In this document: piece after piece, positions 49,821 through 58,950 of the stretch
Position numbering within the stretch: position 1 is the first letter of the stretch
Layout of the letters: every line of letters begins with the position of its first letter
Assembly (NCBI RefSeq): GCF_026262505.1
Contig: NC_067205.1
Location: 26,986,556-27,050,555, forward strand
Origin: Trichomonas vaginalis G3
Taxonomy: Eukaryota; Parabasalia; Trichomonadida; Trichomonadidae
Direction of reading: 5' to 3'
DNA length: 64,000 nt
Notes under the pieces: generated by a model
Told to the model about the DNA's origin: nothing
Database searches by the model: none
Seen by the model: only the letters and a program-made list of their open reading frames with translations
Position numbers and translations under genes: made by a program

Positions 49821-50380
49821 CTTTGAGTCACTGAATTTAAAATTTTCTTAAAGCAATCGTCATTATCTAACCATGCAATAGCTTTGAAGTTTTCATTCGA
49901 ATATACATCTGCTTCATTAAATGTAAAACCTGACTTCTTTGCAGAGATGACTTTAAAATCTATTGCATTTGTTTCAAAATTATATGCTATGGTAACTTCT
50001 GAAGGTAATGGGTGTCCTTCTGCTATAAGTTGTTCTCTCACTACCGTTTGAAGCTTTGTGTTAAAAACTTTCATGTCATCTCCTGTGTCTAGGTTCACAT
50101 ACACAGCAACAGGAAAACTATCTTGCTTCTTTGTTTCATCATTATACCTCAAAACATTAAAGTTCTTCAATAATATTGTCCTTCCTGCTGGAATACTTCT
50201 AACTTGTCTGATTTCAATAGCTTTCTCACCTCCTACATACTCTACCCAATGTCTTGGATATTCATAAGTATACTGACTTTCTTGAATTTTGGTTGGTTTC
50301 ATCATAACATGTTCATAGTATATCTTTATACTCTTGTCAGTTAGACTCGGTGCTATGTTCTGAATATTTCTGACTTGCAT
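49811..50380 (-). CDS. Conserved structural-block protein (189 aa), unknown
   Basis: The open frame extends upstream to 50467, but the start is placed at MQVRNIQNIAPSL (50380), because the longer version would overlap the divergent ATPase gene. Beta-rich segments: KIYYEHVMMKPTKIQESQYT, RTILLKNFNVLRYNDETKKQ, FPVAVYVNLDTGDDMKVFN. No counterpart remains in element 1. It could be a capsid-associated protein (inference from position only). Confidence 0.6.
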   Translation of the reverse strand: MQVRNIQNIAPSLTDKSIKIYYEHVMMKPTKIQESQYTYEYPRHWVEYVGGEKAIEIRQVRSIPAGRTILLKNFNVLRYNDETKKQDSFPVAVYVNLDTGDDMKVFNTKLQTVVREQLIAEGHPLPSEVTIAYNFETNAIDFKVISAKKSGFTFNEADVYSNENFKAIAWLDNDDCFKKILNSVTQRCQ

Positions 50381-50396
50381 TTTTAATGGAGATAAA
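50381..50396. promoter_or_regulatory. 16-bp bidirectional promoter
   Basis: Only 16 bp separate the two start codons of the 189-aa gene (minus) and the ATPase (plus). TTTTAATGGAGATAAAATG on the plus strand closely matches TTTTAATGAGAATAAAATG used on the minus strand at 10666-10647. Confidence 0.55.
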
Positions 50397-51284
50397 ATGA
50401 AGCATTTAATACATGACGTAGATGAAGACATGAATGAAACTACAGACAAACTTAACTCTTCTCTCATTCTTCCTTTCAGTAAGGACTATGAGTTCTGTTC
50501 AAATGGTGTTTATTTCTATTGTGGAAAGATGGGTTCAGGTAAGACATTTAACCTCATTCGTCATATACTCATAACAGAGCGTTTAGGAAACGACTCTTAC
50601 TATGACCAAATCATTATATCAGCAACTTCAGATTCAATGGACTCAACAGCGAAAACATTTATGTCAAAAGTTCAAGCCTCTGTCGTTAAAGTTCCAGACA
50701 GTGAACTCATTGAATTTCTTCAACGTTACATTCGACGTAAGAGGAAATATTATGCCATCGTTGAATTTATACAGTCAGGAATGCAAAAGACTTCTGAGGA
50801 GATGGAAAGAATTATTGACAAACACCACTTACGTCAATACTCAGGAGTTTACGATATGAAACGACTTACAAACTACATTCTGTCAAAACTTTCAAAATAC
50901 CCCTTCAAAAAGTATCCTTCAAACACTCTGCTCGTTTGCGACGACTTCGCCGGAAAAGGTTTAGTTTCAAAGCCTGACTCACCATTAGCTAACATCATAA
51001 CTAAAGTCAGACATTACCATTTAATTGTAGCAATACTTATGCAAACATGGAGGTTTTTAGCTTTAAACATAAAACGTCTCATAACTGACTTCGTTATCTT
51101 TCAAGGTTTCTCACGTTATGATATTGAACTCATTTGGAAACAGTCAGGTATAACATTACCTTTTGAAGAAATTTGGGAAGCATATAAGTCTCTCATCTCT
51201 CCTCGTTCATACCTTGAGATTCATATCATGACTAATACCATTAAAGTCAAAAATATTCCATGGGAACGACCAACATTGTTTTAA
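50397..51284 (+). CDS. A32-like DNA packaging ATPase (295 aa)
   Basis: FtsK/HerA-superfamily ATPase that drives genome packaging in Polintons and nucleocytoplasmic large DNA viruses. The Walker A motif CGKMGSGKTFN is at residues about 42-52. Walker B is TLLVCDDFAGKGL (about 177-189). The following KVRHYHLIVAILMQTWRFL fits the sensor region. Length is normal for the family and the frame is open. It is transcribed divergently from the 189-aa gene, and its 3' end overlaps the next minus-strand gene by 4 bp. Element 1 has only remnants of this gene. Confidence 0.88.
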   Translation: MKHLIHDVDEDMNETTDKLNSSLILPFSKDYEFCSNGVYFYCGKMGSGKTFNLIRHILITERLGNDSYYDQIIISATSDSMDSTAKTFMSKVQASVVKVPDSELIEFLQRYIRRKRKYYAIVEFIQSGMQKTSEEMERIIDKHHLRQYSGVYDMKRLTNYILSKLSKYPFKKYPSNTLLVCDDFAGKGLVSKPDSPLANIITKVRHYHLIVAILMQTWRFLALNIKRLITDFVIFQGFSRYDIELIWKQSGITLPFEEIWEAYKSLISPRSYLEIHIMTNTIKVKNIPWERPTLF

Positions 51285-51682
51285 AGTTTAACCTTCAATT
51301 GACTGATGGTAAACAAATTCCATGCATCTCTGTCGCCATTTCTGTTAATATTTTTGCTGTCATTCATATCATCCACTTCCCCATCCGTTAGCTTTTGAGG
51401 ATATGCGTTAGAATAGCTGTTCTTAAATGAAGGCTTTTCACCTTTGAAAGCATAAACTCTATAACTTTCTGCATACTTTATGTTTGAACCTCCTGAGCCA
51501 TCATTGACATAAATTTTTATAGGTTTCCACCCTTTGTTCATATTCCTGCTTCTTCCCTTAGCTCTTTTGTTCAGTAGTTCTACATCTTTATACACAGCTC
51601 CTGTCTCAGTGAATTCAACAATATTTTCATTCGTTAGCTTTACATTCAAACCCTTGTCGAGTATATTGTTCATTTCATACAT
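51281..51682 (-). CDS. Conserved Maverick protein (about 133 aa), unknown
   Basis: Counterpart of 8589-8990, with three or so differences (VYKDVELLN, YAFKGEK). The start at MYEMNN (51682) is chosen because the open frame upstream overlaps the divergent gene at 51708. Function unknown. Confidence 0.65.
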   Translation of the reverse strand: MYEMNNILDKGLNVKLTNENIVEFTETGAVYKDVELLNKRAKGRSRNMNKGWKPIKIYVNDGSGGSNIKYAESYRVYAFKGEKPSFKNSYSNAYPQKLTDGEVDDMNDSKNINRNGDRDAWNLFTISQLKVKL

Positions 51683-51707
51683 ATAAAAGGTTTTTATTCT
51701 ATATGAA

Positions 51708-52322
51708 ATGAGAAGCAAATCCATCTTAGCTGGTGCCGTTAATGTTCCAATTGAACCAACATCAAATGTTGACTCACGAACGACAAACAATATTGTCATA
51801 AAGAACTATAGTTCAGAGTGTTTGAAAGAAAAAGAACCAGAGCTGAAATCCGTGAATTTAAACTCAGCTTCAAACGCTAACGCTACATCAGATGTTAAGT
51901 TAGAGTATCCACCACTGGACCAAATTCTTTCAAGAGAAGCCAACGACAACCCTTACACAAATGTTCAAACAAATCCTTCAGATAACGTAGACCATTACCT
52001 TCTTCAGTTATACCAAACAATTTTACTCAAAGACGATAAGAAGCTTTTGGTAAATCTTATAAGCAAGAACCAAATAATTCTAACAAAGGAGGACCTTGAA
52101 AATGTTATATCACGAATAACAGGGAAACAATGTGTCATTGACTATCTCGACCCTGAAATCGAATGCTGTGGTCAAACGCCACCATTCATGAAAATAGGTA
52201 ACATCCGCATCATTGAAACACCAGGAACTACAGGAGTTGAGTTTAAGTATAAATATTCGAACGAGTATACAAAACTTTCAACAGAATATAAGCTTTGTTT
52301 GAAATATGTTTTAGTAAATTAA
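51708..52322 (+). CDS. Conserved Maverick protein (204 aa), unknown
   Basis: Counterpart of 9016-9630 with few substitutions. The gene ends before a hairpin pair whose first member differs from element 1 (GGGCTCTTTGAGCCC, 52334-52348). The second, GGCGCTTTGCGCC (52354-52366), is shared. Function unknown. Confidence 0.7.
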   Translation: MRSKSILAGAVNVPIEPTSNVDSRTTNNIVIKNYSSECLKEKEPELKSVNLNSASNANATSDVKLEYPPLDQILSREANDNPYTNVQTNPSDNVDHYLLQLYQTILLKDDKKLLVNLISKNQIILTKEDLENVISRITGKQCVIDYLDPEIECCGQTPPFMKIGNIRIIETPGTTGVEFKYKYSNEYTKLSTEYKLCLKYVLVN

Positions 52323-52383
52323 AGCAGTCAGGAGGGCTCTTTGAGCCCATCTTGGCGCTTTGCGCCGTCAGTCAAAAAAAATT

Positions 52384-52626
52384 TCAAGTTAGCAATTTGT
52401 AATATCTATCCAAAACTTCTTCAACAGTATCGAACTCATCTTCATAATGCAAACCTAATCTTATTGACTTGGTGCAGTTTTCACTAACACAATATTTTTC
52501 TGTTCTCTTGACTGACATAACTAACTCATTTGTTTCATCAAACAGCAACAACCAAAGTTCATGACCTAATACATAACATTCATACTTTATATTTTTAGCT
52601 CTGAGTTCTCTTGTAAGCCGTTGCAT
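52384..52626 (-). CDS. Small conserved Maverick protein (80 aa)
   Basis: One residue different from 9682-9924 (MQRL for MQQL). It overlaps the end of the candidate minor capsid gene by 40 bp, as in element 1. Function unknown. Confidence 0.65.
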   Translation of the reverse strand: MQRLTRELRAKNIKYECYVLGHELWLLLFDETNELVMSVKRTEKYCVSENCTKSIRLGLHYEDEFDTVEEVLDRYYKLLT

Positions 52627-53363
52627 TTAATATTTTCTAAAAAGTCAACTTCAACAGTCATTCGCACTGGTGCCTTCAGTTCTACAGGCTCTCCTTGAAA
52701 GTCAACAAGTCTGAATTGCATGTCTTTCAAATTATGAGGACTAATGCGAACCCATTTACCTAAATGGGTTGCTATGACAGGAACGTTTGGAATGAACATT
52801 GAATTGACTACATAACAGAAGGATTTATATTCTACTGAACCTTTACTATTAACTCCTGAAATACCTGTGACATTAGCTATTTTTGACTCAATGTACAAAC
52901 AGTTGCCATAATATACGTATGGAACAGATTTCATCTCAATCGTTTTGTCAACACTTTTCAAAGGAAATGTCATATGGTATGCTCCCAAAAGAAGTTGTAC
53001 TCTATGACTCATTCTTGGTATCTTAAACTCTTTCGCATAACTGAACTTCAAAACTCCTGCAATAAGTTTAACATTCATTAAGTTTTCTTCGTTATCCTTG
53101 TTTATTGTAGTATTTATGAGAGCATTTAACACTCCAGCTAATGTTTCCATCTTATATTCTACATTATTGTGAAATCTTATTTCATGCTTCTTTCCATCTA
53201 TTTCAAGCTCCATGAAATCTGTTTCATCTGTTATAACGAATGAAGCGATAGTATTGAAGTCAACCATTCTGAATGCAAGCGCCTCATTCTGTAGACCTAA
53301 GTTTGTTTGTAGTTTTACTGTCCCGTATTCGTTTGGGTCTGTACTTTGCAAATCGAACAACAT
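52587..53363 (-). CDS. Candidate minor capsid (penton-type) protein (258 aa)
   Basis: The start is placed at MLFDLQSTDPNEYG (53363), equivalent to 10649 in element 1. The C-terminal half is almost identical to the element-1 copy, with the jelly-roll-like strands (YGNCLYIESKIANVTG ... MQFRLVDFQGEPVELKAPV). Residues about 45-110 differ strongly (for example KHEIRFHNNVEYKMETLAGV), so one of the two elements has exchanged this segment. It faces the fibre gene across 17 bp. Confidence 0.6.
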   Translation of the reverse strand: MLFDLQSTDPNEYGTVKLQTNLGLQNEALAFRMVDFNTIASFVITDETDFMELEIDGKKHEIRFHNNVEYKMETLAGVLNALINTTINKDNEENLMNVKLIAGVLKFSYAKEFKIPRMSHRVQLLLGAYHMTFPLKSVDKTIEMKSVPYVYYGNCLYIESKIANVTGISGVNSKGSVEYKSFCYVVNSMFIPNVPVIATHLGKWVRISPHNLKDMQFRLVDFQGEPVELKAPVRMTVEVDFLENIKCNGLQENSELKI

Positions 53364-53380
53364 TTTATTCTCATTAAAAT

Positions 53381-54154
53381 ATGAGTATAGCTGCATATGC
53401 GTATGAAGCTGACAGAGCTAAACGTTTATATTTTGGTCAATACTCTCTCACACTTACTGACAAATATATTGTTATCAGTGATGGAAATACCGAGAAATAC
53501 ATAACATGGAAGGACTATGAAAAGTTTGACCCCATTTTAACTCCATGCACTATGCCGTTTATAAAGGACGGTGAAATTATTGAAAAAGATAATACAACCG
53601 TATATAGGTCTGTTTATGAAGCATTAGAATATATGTTGAATCATAATCCCGAAAGATTTGATCCAAGCACTACGTCATGTACTATGCCGTTTATAAAGGA
53701 CGGTGAAATCGTAAGAGTTCCGGATTCAACGGTTTACACAGCTGTTCAAAACAGTTTACAAAACATTTTAGCGAATATCTTTAATTCAGAAACTACAGAA
53801 ATAAAATTACCATATATAACAGATGCTAAAGAAATTAAATCAAAAACGACAACATTATTTACGTCACTTAATGATTTAATGACTTATATCATTAATATTC
53901 CTGCACCAACTACAGCATTTGATCCAAACTCGACGGTTTGCAGTGTACCTTTCATAAATGACAGTTCATTAATTGCTTTAAGGGATTCAACAGTAAATGA
54001 ATCATTAAAGGCGTCATTAATGAAAATCATTGATTTTAACTCATTCACGAATACATATAATTCATTCATTAATGTTTCATATGCTTCTAAAGAAGGTGAG
54101 CCAAAAACTATCGATAAAGCGGTGTATGAAATAAAAGCATCAAGACGAAATTGA
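53381..54154 (+). CDS. Fibre locus, N-terminal part with repeated modules (257 aa)
   Basis: Begins with the same AAYAYE as the element-1 fibre but then differs completely. A module of about 55 residues, with FDP-x-x-T-x-CTMPFIKDGEI and a following DSTVYTAVQNSL-type helix, is repeated about four times with drift. The collagen-like run of element 1 is absent. This is a replacement of the virion-proximal or shaft part of an attachment fibre (inference). Confidence 0.7.
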   Translation: MSIAAYAYEADRAKRLYFGQYSLTLTDKYIVISDGNTEKYITWKDYEKFDPILTPCTMPFIKDGEIIEKDNTTVYRSVYEALEYMLNHNPERFDPSTTSCTMPFIKDGEIVRVPDSTVYTAVQNSLQNILANIFNSETTEIKLPYITDAKEIKSKTTTLFTSLNDLMTYIINIPAPTTAFDPNSTVCSVPFINDSSLIALRDSTVNESLKASLMKIIDFNSFTNTYNSFINVSYASKEGEPKTIDKAVYEIKASRRN

Positions 54155-56340
54155 ATTCGTTAACTTTTGACGGTGATAGTTTCGTTAATGACATAACATC
54201 GGGGAATACAATTTTAACGAAAGAATACTTAAAATCTCATGTTAGTGAGTTCGTTGAAATTGAAAAAGAAGGTGGAATTAAGTTCGATCCACTGAATTTC
54301 ATTTTCAGCTTAGCGAATGCGGGTGTTAGTTTCGCTGAATGGACAACTATACAGAGTGAAATAAATGCAATATGGACGTTTTTGGGGTCAAAAGCGGGAA
54401 TGGGTGAGCTTGTAAATGCTGCAAGAACATTAGGTGAAACAGGAAATTTTGTAGATGGTTTTAAAAGACTTGTTTCAAATGTTTTAACAAACACAAAGAA
54501 ATTATTTAGATATACCGTACATAACGGACGGATTTTCGAACAGATAGCAACAAACCCTCCGGTTATGGCTGCGTTGATGATGGTTAGAGATATAAAACCA
54601 CATAACGACGGGAACGAAGAACATGAACAACAGGATACTGGTCGGGTTATTCGAGACATTAAAAACGTGTATCCTGAAGTTATTGATTTATTTAGAGGAG
54701 TTAATGATTCAATTTCAAAACATTCTATAACCCTCGATGAAGAGAATAAATTAACAGATTATATATTCGTCATTATTGCAGAATTAATGAAGAGAATAAA
54801 TGAAAAAGGAATTGGTGATATCATTAATGTCAGCGATGTAATGATGAAAAGAAATTTTGACTCATTATTTACAAAACCGAAAACAGAATATAGTCTTTAT
54901 GACGTAATTACCGAATTAATGAAAAAGATTAATGATAATAAGAGTTCTGGCGGAAGAGTTGAATTAGAAGTGAATGATGTTAATGAGAAATTAGCCGAAA
55001 AAGCAGACAAAAATGAGCTTTTAGCTCTGAGTGATAAAGTCAAGAACCACGTTCATTATGTAACTTTAGACGAACAGATTATAACGGACTACCATGGATA
55101 TTTAACACAGGATGAACAAATAAGCACTGAAGATGTTAATGAAAGAAGATATAAATACATTCGTGCTAAAGGTTATGACATAAGCTGTACTGTACATTAT
55201 GACACGGGTAAAGCGCTAGAAGCATTTAGTTATAACGATGAAATTTATGCCTCTACTTTCTCTGTTAAAGGTGTATTAGTTGAACCAAGATTTACATTGA
55301 GAGTTAAGGCAAAAATAACTTTTGAAGATGCTATTAAAAGTAAAGCTGACAAAGTTGAACTCGAAGCAATGAACAAAGTTTTGAAATCTCATAAACACAA
55401 CATCTCCGATATAAATGAACTTCAAGCTACATTAGACAGTAAAGCCGACAAGAACCATACACATAAATCCTTCACTACTGTTAGAGCAGACGACATAATA
55501 TTGAACTATACCCTTGGTTCAAGTGCACCTTTAGAGAATCCAAGTACAAGCGTAAAAGATACACTAAACTCCTTAAATAGTAAATGTATGAACATTGAAG
55601 GTCATGTCAGAAACTTTGAAACACATGAACTACCAGCAATGTTAGATAAAAAAGCAGATAAAGAACATACACATAAATCCTTCACTACTGTTAGAGCAGA
55701 CGACATAATATTGAACTATGATTTGGGTTCAAGTGCACCTTTAGAGAATCCGAGTACAAGCGTAAAAGATACTCTTAACAATTTAGATAACAGTTGCAGG
55801 AATATCGAAGGTCATGCCAGAAACTTTGAAGCATATGAACTACCAGCAATGTTAGATAAGAAAGCAGACAAAACAGAGCTTCAAACATTAAAGACTGAAA
55901 TACTTCAAACATTATATCCTGTTGGTTCTATTTATACGTCAATGAACTCAACAAATCCAGAAACAGTTTTAGGTTTTGGTACGTGGGAGCAGATTATAGA
56001 CAAATTCTTATACTGTGCTAGATATTCAAAGCAAACAGGAGGTTCGAAGAAAATTAAAGAAGCAAACCTTCCACCGCACACTCATACAGGAACTACAAAC
56101 ACAACAGGTAATCATTCACATTCAATAACAAAAAGAGGTTATAGAAATCTTGCAGCAGGTTCGGATAGACAGGGAATGGATAGATATGATATTTCAAGCG
56201 ACCCAGTAGATTCAAGCACAGGTATTTTCTGTGGAATCACAGGAAATCATTCACACACTTTCACAACAAATCCAACAGGCTCGGGTGCAGATTATATGCC
56301 ACCATTTGTGACTGTATTCGCATGGTATAGAGTTCATTGA
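54151..56340 (+). CDS. Phage tail-fibre-like protein with tip domain (729 aa)
   Basis: The N-terminal helical region includes WTTIQSEINAIWTFLGSKAG, a counterpart of YQIGKIWAVLGEEALDD in element 1. The shaft has repeated KADKEHTHKSFTTVRADDII modules, one more than element 1, each with SSAPLENPSTSVKDTLN. The tip has YPVGSIYTSMNSTNPETVLG, GGSKKIKEANLPPHTHTGT, HSHS and HSHTF, ending MPPFVTVFAWYRV. The tip is conserved with element 1, except for the stretch between the His-x-His pairs, which is unrelated (KRGYRNLAAGSDRQGMDRY here). This position in phage tips carries receptor-binding loops. The start of translation is unresolved. Confidence 0.8.
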   Translation: MNSLTFDGDSFVNDITSGNTILTKEYLKSHVSEFVEIEKEGGIKFDPLNFIFSLANAGVSFAEWTTIQSEINAIWTFLGSKAGMGELVNAARTLGETGNFVDGFKRLVSNVLTNTKKLFRYTVHNGRIFEQIATNPPVMAALMMVRDIKPHNDGNEEHEQQDTGRVIRDIKNVYPEVIDLFRGVNDSISKHSITLDEENKLTDYIFVIIAELMKRINEKGIGDIINVSDVMMKRNFDSLFTKPKTEYSLYDVITELMKKINDNKSSGGRVELEVNDVNEKLAEKADKNELLALSDKVKNHVHYVTLDEQIITDYHGYLTQDEQISTEDVNERRYKYIRAKGYDISCTVHYDTGKALEAFSYNDEIYASTFSVKGVLVEPRFTLRVKAKITFEDAIKSKADKVELEAMNKVLKSHKHNISDINELQATLDSKADKNHTHKSFTTVRADDIILNYTLGSSAPLENPSTSVKDTLNSLNSKCMNIEGHVRNFETHELPAMLDKKADKEHTHKSFTTVRADDIILNYDLGSSAPLENPSTSVKDTLNNLDNSCRNIEGHARNFEAYELPAMLDKKADKTELQTLKTEILQTLYPVGSIYTSMNSTNPETVLGFGTWEQIIDKFLYCARYSKQTGGSKKIKEANLPPHTHTGTTNTTGNHSHSITKRGYRNLAAGSDRQGMDRYDISSDPVDSSTGIFCGITGNHSHTFTTNPTGSGADYMPPFVTVFAWYRVH

Positions 56341-56380
56341 ACGCGCTTGAGCCTAGAATAAAATCTTTAACTTTACATAA

Positions 56381-57466
56381 ATGAGCTTGAAAGAAGTATT
56401 CGAACAACATCCATGGAGGTCATTTAAGAAGTTCAATGAAGCAGCAAAAAGTTGGGGATTTACTAACAGAGCTGAAGTGAAAAGGTTCTTTGACAAAAAT
56501 GTTGTACATCAAACAAAAATAAACCCTTACGACTACTTTTTACCAATTTACTCCAACACTCCTGACGCATACCAATTTGACACTCTCATTCAAAGCAGAA
56601 AAGGAGGACATAAACCATTCCTCATCTTCATTAATGTTAACACTCGTAAAGCATATGCATATCCAATGAAAAATAAAGGAACTCGTGAAGTGTTAAGAGT
56701 TTTACAAAAGTTTGTAGCAGAACATAGCCCAAGTACTTTAACATCAGACCAAGACAGTGCATATCTCAGCAATGAAATCACAGATTTTCTCATTAAGCAT
56801 AACATAACTCACTACACTACTGAAGACCATAACCATAACATACTCGGCATCATAAACCGCTTCATAAGAACGCTCAGAGATTTAAATCAAGAGCGAGACT
56901 TTACCGAAGAAACAATGAAACATTTTCTCGAAGTATATAATTCCTCAACACATTCTACAACAGGACATACACCAAATTCAATGACACAACAACAAGAAGA
57001 AAAGTATATACAAAAGAAACGAAGCCAAACACAAAATATCAGAAATTCAACACAATTTACCCTCATTCCTGGTACAAAAGTTCGTGTAGTTCTTGACGAC
57101 AAACCGTTGACAAAGAAACGTTTAAGGTTAAGTCGAAATTATTATATCGTAGACTCTACGCAAGGTAATGGATATCTTATAAAAGCTGCTGACGACTCTA
57201 TTGCGTTTTACCCTCGACATAAATTAGTCGAAAGTAGTAATGGCAAACTTGCTGAAACCATTGACGAAGCAAAGCGAGGAGTGGTTATTGAAATACTTGA
57301 CTACAACATAAACGATGACACTTATAAAGTAAGATATGAAGGAGGCGTTGAAGATGTTATACCATCTAAGAACTTGAGAGAATCTAAACCAACACATCTG
57401 GGACCATTAGAGCGGGAGTACTGGAAAGACAAAAATATGCCAGAAAGAATAAGAAAATTCTTCTAA
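56381..57466 (+). CDS. Maverick integrase (RVE family, 361 aa)
   Basis: Inserts the element DNA. The catalytic core has the first Asp in YQFDTLIQSRKGGHKPFLIF (about residue 66) and the second in TSDQDSAYLSNEITDFL (about 124), followed by HNILGIINRFIRTLRDL. The C-terminal part is a chromo-like/SH3-like segment (YKVRYEGGVEDVIPSKNL). It begins at the ATG after TTTACATAAATG. The frame is open throughout. It is about 97% identical by eye to the copy in element 1. Confidence 0.9.
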   Translation: MSLKEVFEQHPWRSFKKFNEAAKSWGFTNRAEVKRFFDKNVVHQTKINPYDYFLPIYSNTPDAYQFDTLIQSRKGGHKPFLIFINVNTRKAYAYPMKNKGTREVLRVLQKFVAEHSPSTLTSDQDSAYLSNEITDFLIKHNITHYTTEDHNHNILGIINRFIRTLRDLNQERDFTEETMKHFLEVYNSSTHSTTGHTPNSMTQQQEEKYIQKKRSQTQNIRNSTQFTLIPGTKVRVVLDDKPLTKKRLRLSRNYYIVDSTQGNGYLIKAADDSIAFYPRHKLVESSNGKLAETIDEAKRGVVIEILDYNINDDTYKVRYEGGVEDVIPSKNLRESKPTHLGPLEREYWKDKNMPERIRKFF

Positions 57467-57506
57467 ACTTTTTCGTTGGATGTAAATCAGACAAAAATAT
57501 ATTTTA

Positions 57507-57585
57507 GGTGAAGAGGTGAGATCTCACCTGTTTTCTCACCTGTTTTTTCACCCTCACCGCTTAGCGGCTCAGACCCTTTGGGTCT
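57507..57585. promoter_or_regulatory. Element-2 palindrome module plus two GC mini-hairpins
   Basis: Core GGTGAGATCTCACC (57515-57528), followed by TTTTCTCACC and TTTTTTCACC half-sites. Immediately after are CCGCTTAGCGG (57557-57567) and AGACCCTTTGGGTCT (57571-57585), both absent from the equivalent place in element 1 (after 14832). Confidence 0.8.
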
Positions 57586-57596
57586 CGTGAATTTTC

Positions 57597-57664
57597 ATGA
57601 ATTTCCTTAAGACAGAAGAAATAAAGTTAGTTTTATTTTTATTTTTTTATTTTGTATAAAAGAT
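57597..57664 (+). promoter_or_regulatory. Conserved promoter/leader module
   Basis: The same AT-rich block (CTTAAGACAGAAGAAATAAAG, T-rich, TTTTGTATAAAAGAT) as at 15977-16048, ending at the ATG of the next gene. Confidence 0.7.
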
Positions 57665-58606
57665 ATGATTTCAACAATCGGCACAACAACAATTCAAACA
57701 ACTACAGCACCAAACTCGCTAGTCATGAATCCTACGTCAATGTTGGTAGAGATGAAAAGCTTTATTCCTTCTTCATATACTTTTGAGACAGAAATACAAA
57801 GAATTAAGCAAGAACTTTTAACAAGTAATTTAGACTGTAGTGCAAAAGATGAAACAAATGAACAGTATCTTTATGACATGCAGGACATTATTGACCATTT
57901 ACCCAAATTGCCTGAAATTCAGCAGCAAAAACTAACTATTCATGAATTCGATGAAATAGAAGTGAAACCAACTGACTCAGTAGAAATAAAGAAGTTCATA
58001 CGTAAAGTAAACTATGAGTTTCTAGGATATCATTGCAACCATAAAGTTATGAACAAAGATTGCAACATGGTATATAAGAACATCTCTGACATATATAAAT
58101 CTGGGGAGTTTAAGACATACGACAACTTTGTTTCATTAGTTGCTGAATGTGTATGGCAGATAAGAGATAAAGACAGAAGAGGCAAAGTATGGAATGGACA
58201 AATAAAACCAACAACTTTTGAGTTAAAGAAAACCATTGACGCCTTAGTTGTTCTAGCAGGTCAAATTTCAATGTATAACGCAAAAATGAATCCGCAATGT
58301 TCAAAATGTAAAGCAGCAATGAGGAAATATAACTACTCCGTCAAAGAGATAAAACGTATGAGAAACGACTATGCTGACTTAAAGAAAGAAGTAGAGAAAC
58401 CAGCAGAAGATAAAATGGACATGTTAGCATTTCTGAACAAAAACTATCCAACAGCTGACGATTTCCTTCTATCTGACGTCAAGAAGAAGTATAAAGAAAC
58501 TTTCGGCATTGTTAAAACTTTTGACATACTGACAGAAGAAATAGAAGCTACGAAATTGTTTAGAATTTCAAATATACATCGTACAATTCATGTAAAACGC
58601 TTATAA
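57665..58606 (+). CDS. Conserved Maverick protein (313 aa), unknown
   Basis: Counterpart of 16049-16987, with scattered substitutions and one inserted Thr in TTTIQTTTAP. The Cys/His pattern YHCNHKVMNKDCNM and CSKCKAAMRKYN is kept. A coiled coil and a basic end follow. In element 2 it directly follows integrase, whereas in element 1 a KilA-N gene intervenes. Function unknown. Confidence 0.7.
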   Translation: MISTIGTTTIQTTTAPNSLVMNPTSMLVEMKSFIPSSYTFETEIQRIKQELLTSNLDCSAKDETNEQYLYDMQDIIDHLPKLPEIQQQKLTIHEFDEIEVKPTDSVEIKKFIRKVNYEFLGYHCNHKVMNKDCNMVYKNISDIYKSGEFKTYDNFVSLVAECVWQIRDKDRRGKVWNGQIKPTTFELKKTIDALVVLAGQISMYNAKMNPQCSKCKAAMRKYNYSVKEIKRMRNDYADLKKEVEKPAEDKMDMLAFLNKNYPTADDFLLSDVKKKYKETFGIVKTFDILTEEIEATKLFRISNIHRTIHVKRL

Positions 58607-58613
58607 AATAACT

Positions 58614-58950
58614 GGGGTGAAAAATTAGGTGAGAAAACTGGTGAAATCTCACCTCTTCACCTAAAATATATTTTTATTGAATTCAGCAACAAAATTCTGA
58701 GTAAAATAATTTTTAGGGCATGTGTCAAACCGTTGAGTTTTCACAAAATTTAAAAAATAACGTTTACCATGTAAAACACTTATAAAATAACTGGGGTGAA
58801 AAATTAGGTGAGAAAACAGGTGAAATCTCACCTCTTCACCTAAATATATTTTTATTGAATTCAGCAACAAAAATAATGAATTTCATTAGTTAGAAAAATA
58901 AAGTTAGTTTTATTTTTATTTATTTTTTTATTTTGTATGTAAGAACAGAA
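58614..58950. promoter_or_regulatory. Two element-2 palindrome modules and a leader module
   Basis: Cores GGTGAAATCTCACC at 58641-58654 and 58819-58832, in the same inverted orientation and 178-bp spacing as the two element-1 modules at 17020 and 17198. The intervening TTTTTAGGGCATGTGTCAAAC is shared with element 1. The conserved leader block (about 58876-58950) precedes the next gene. Confidence 0.8.
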
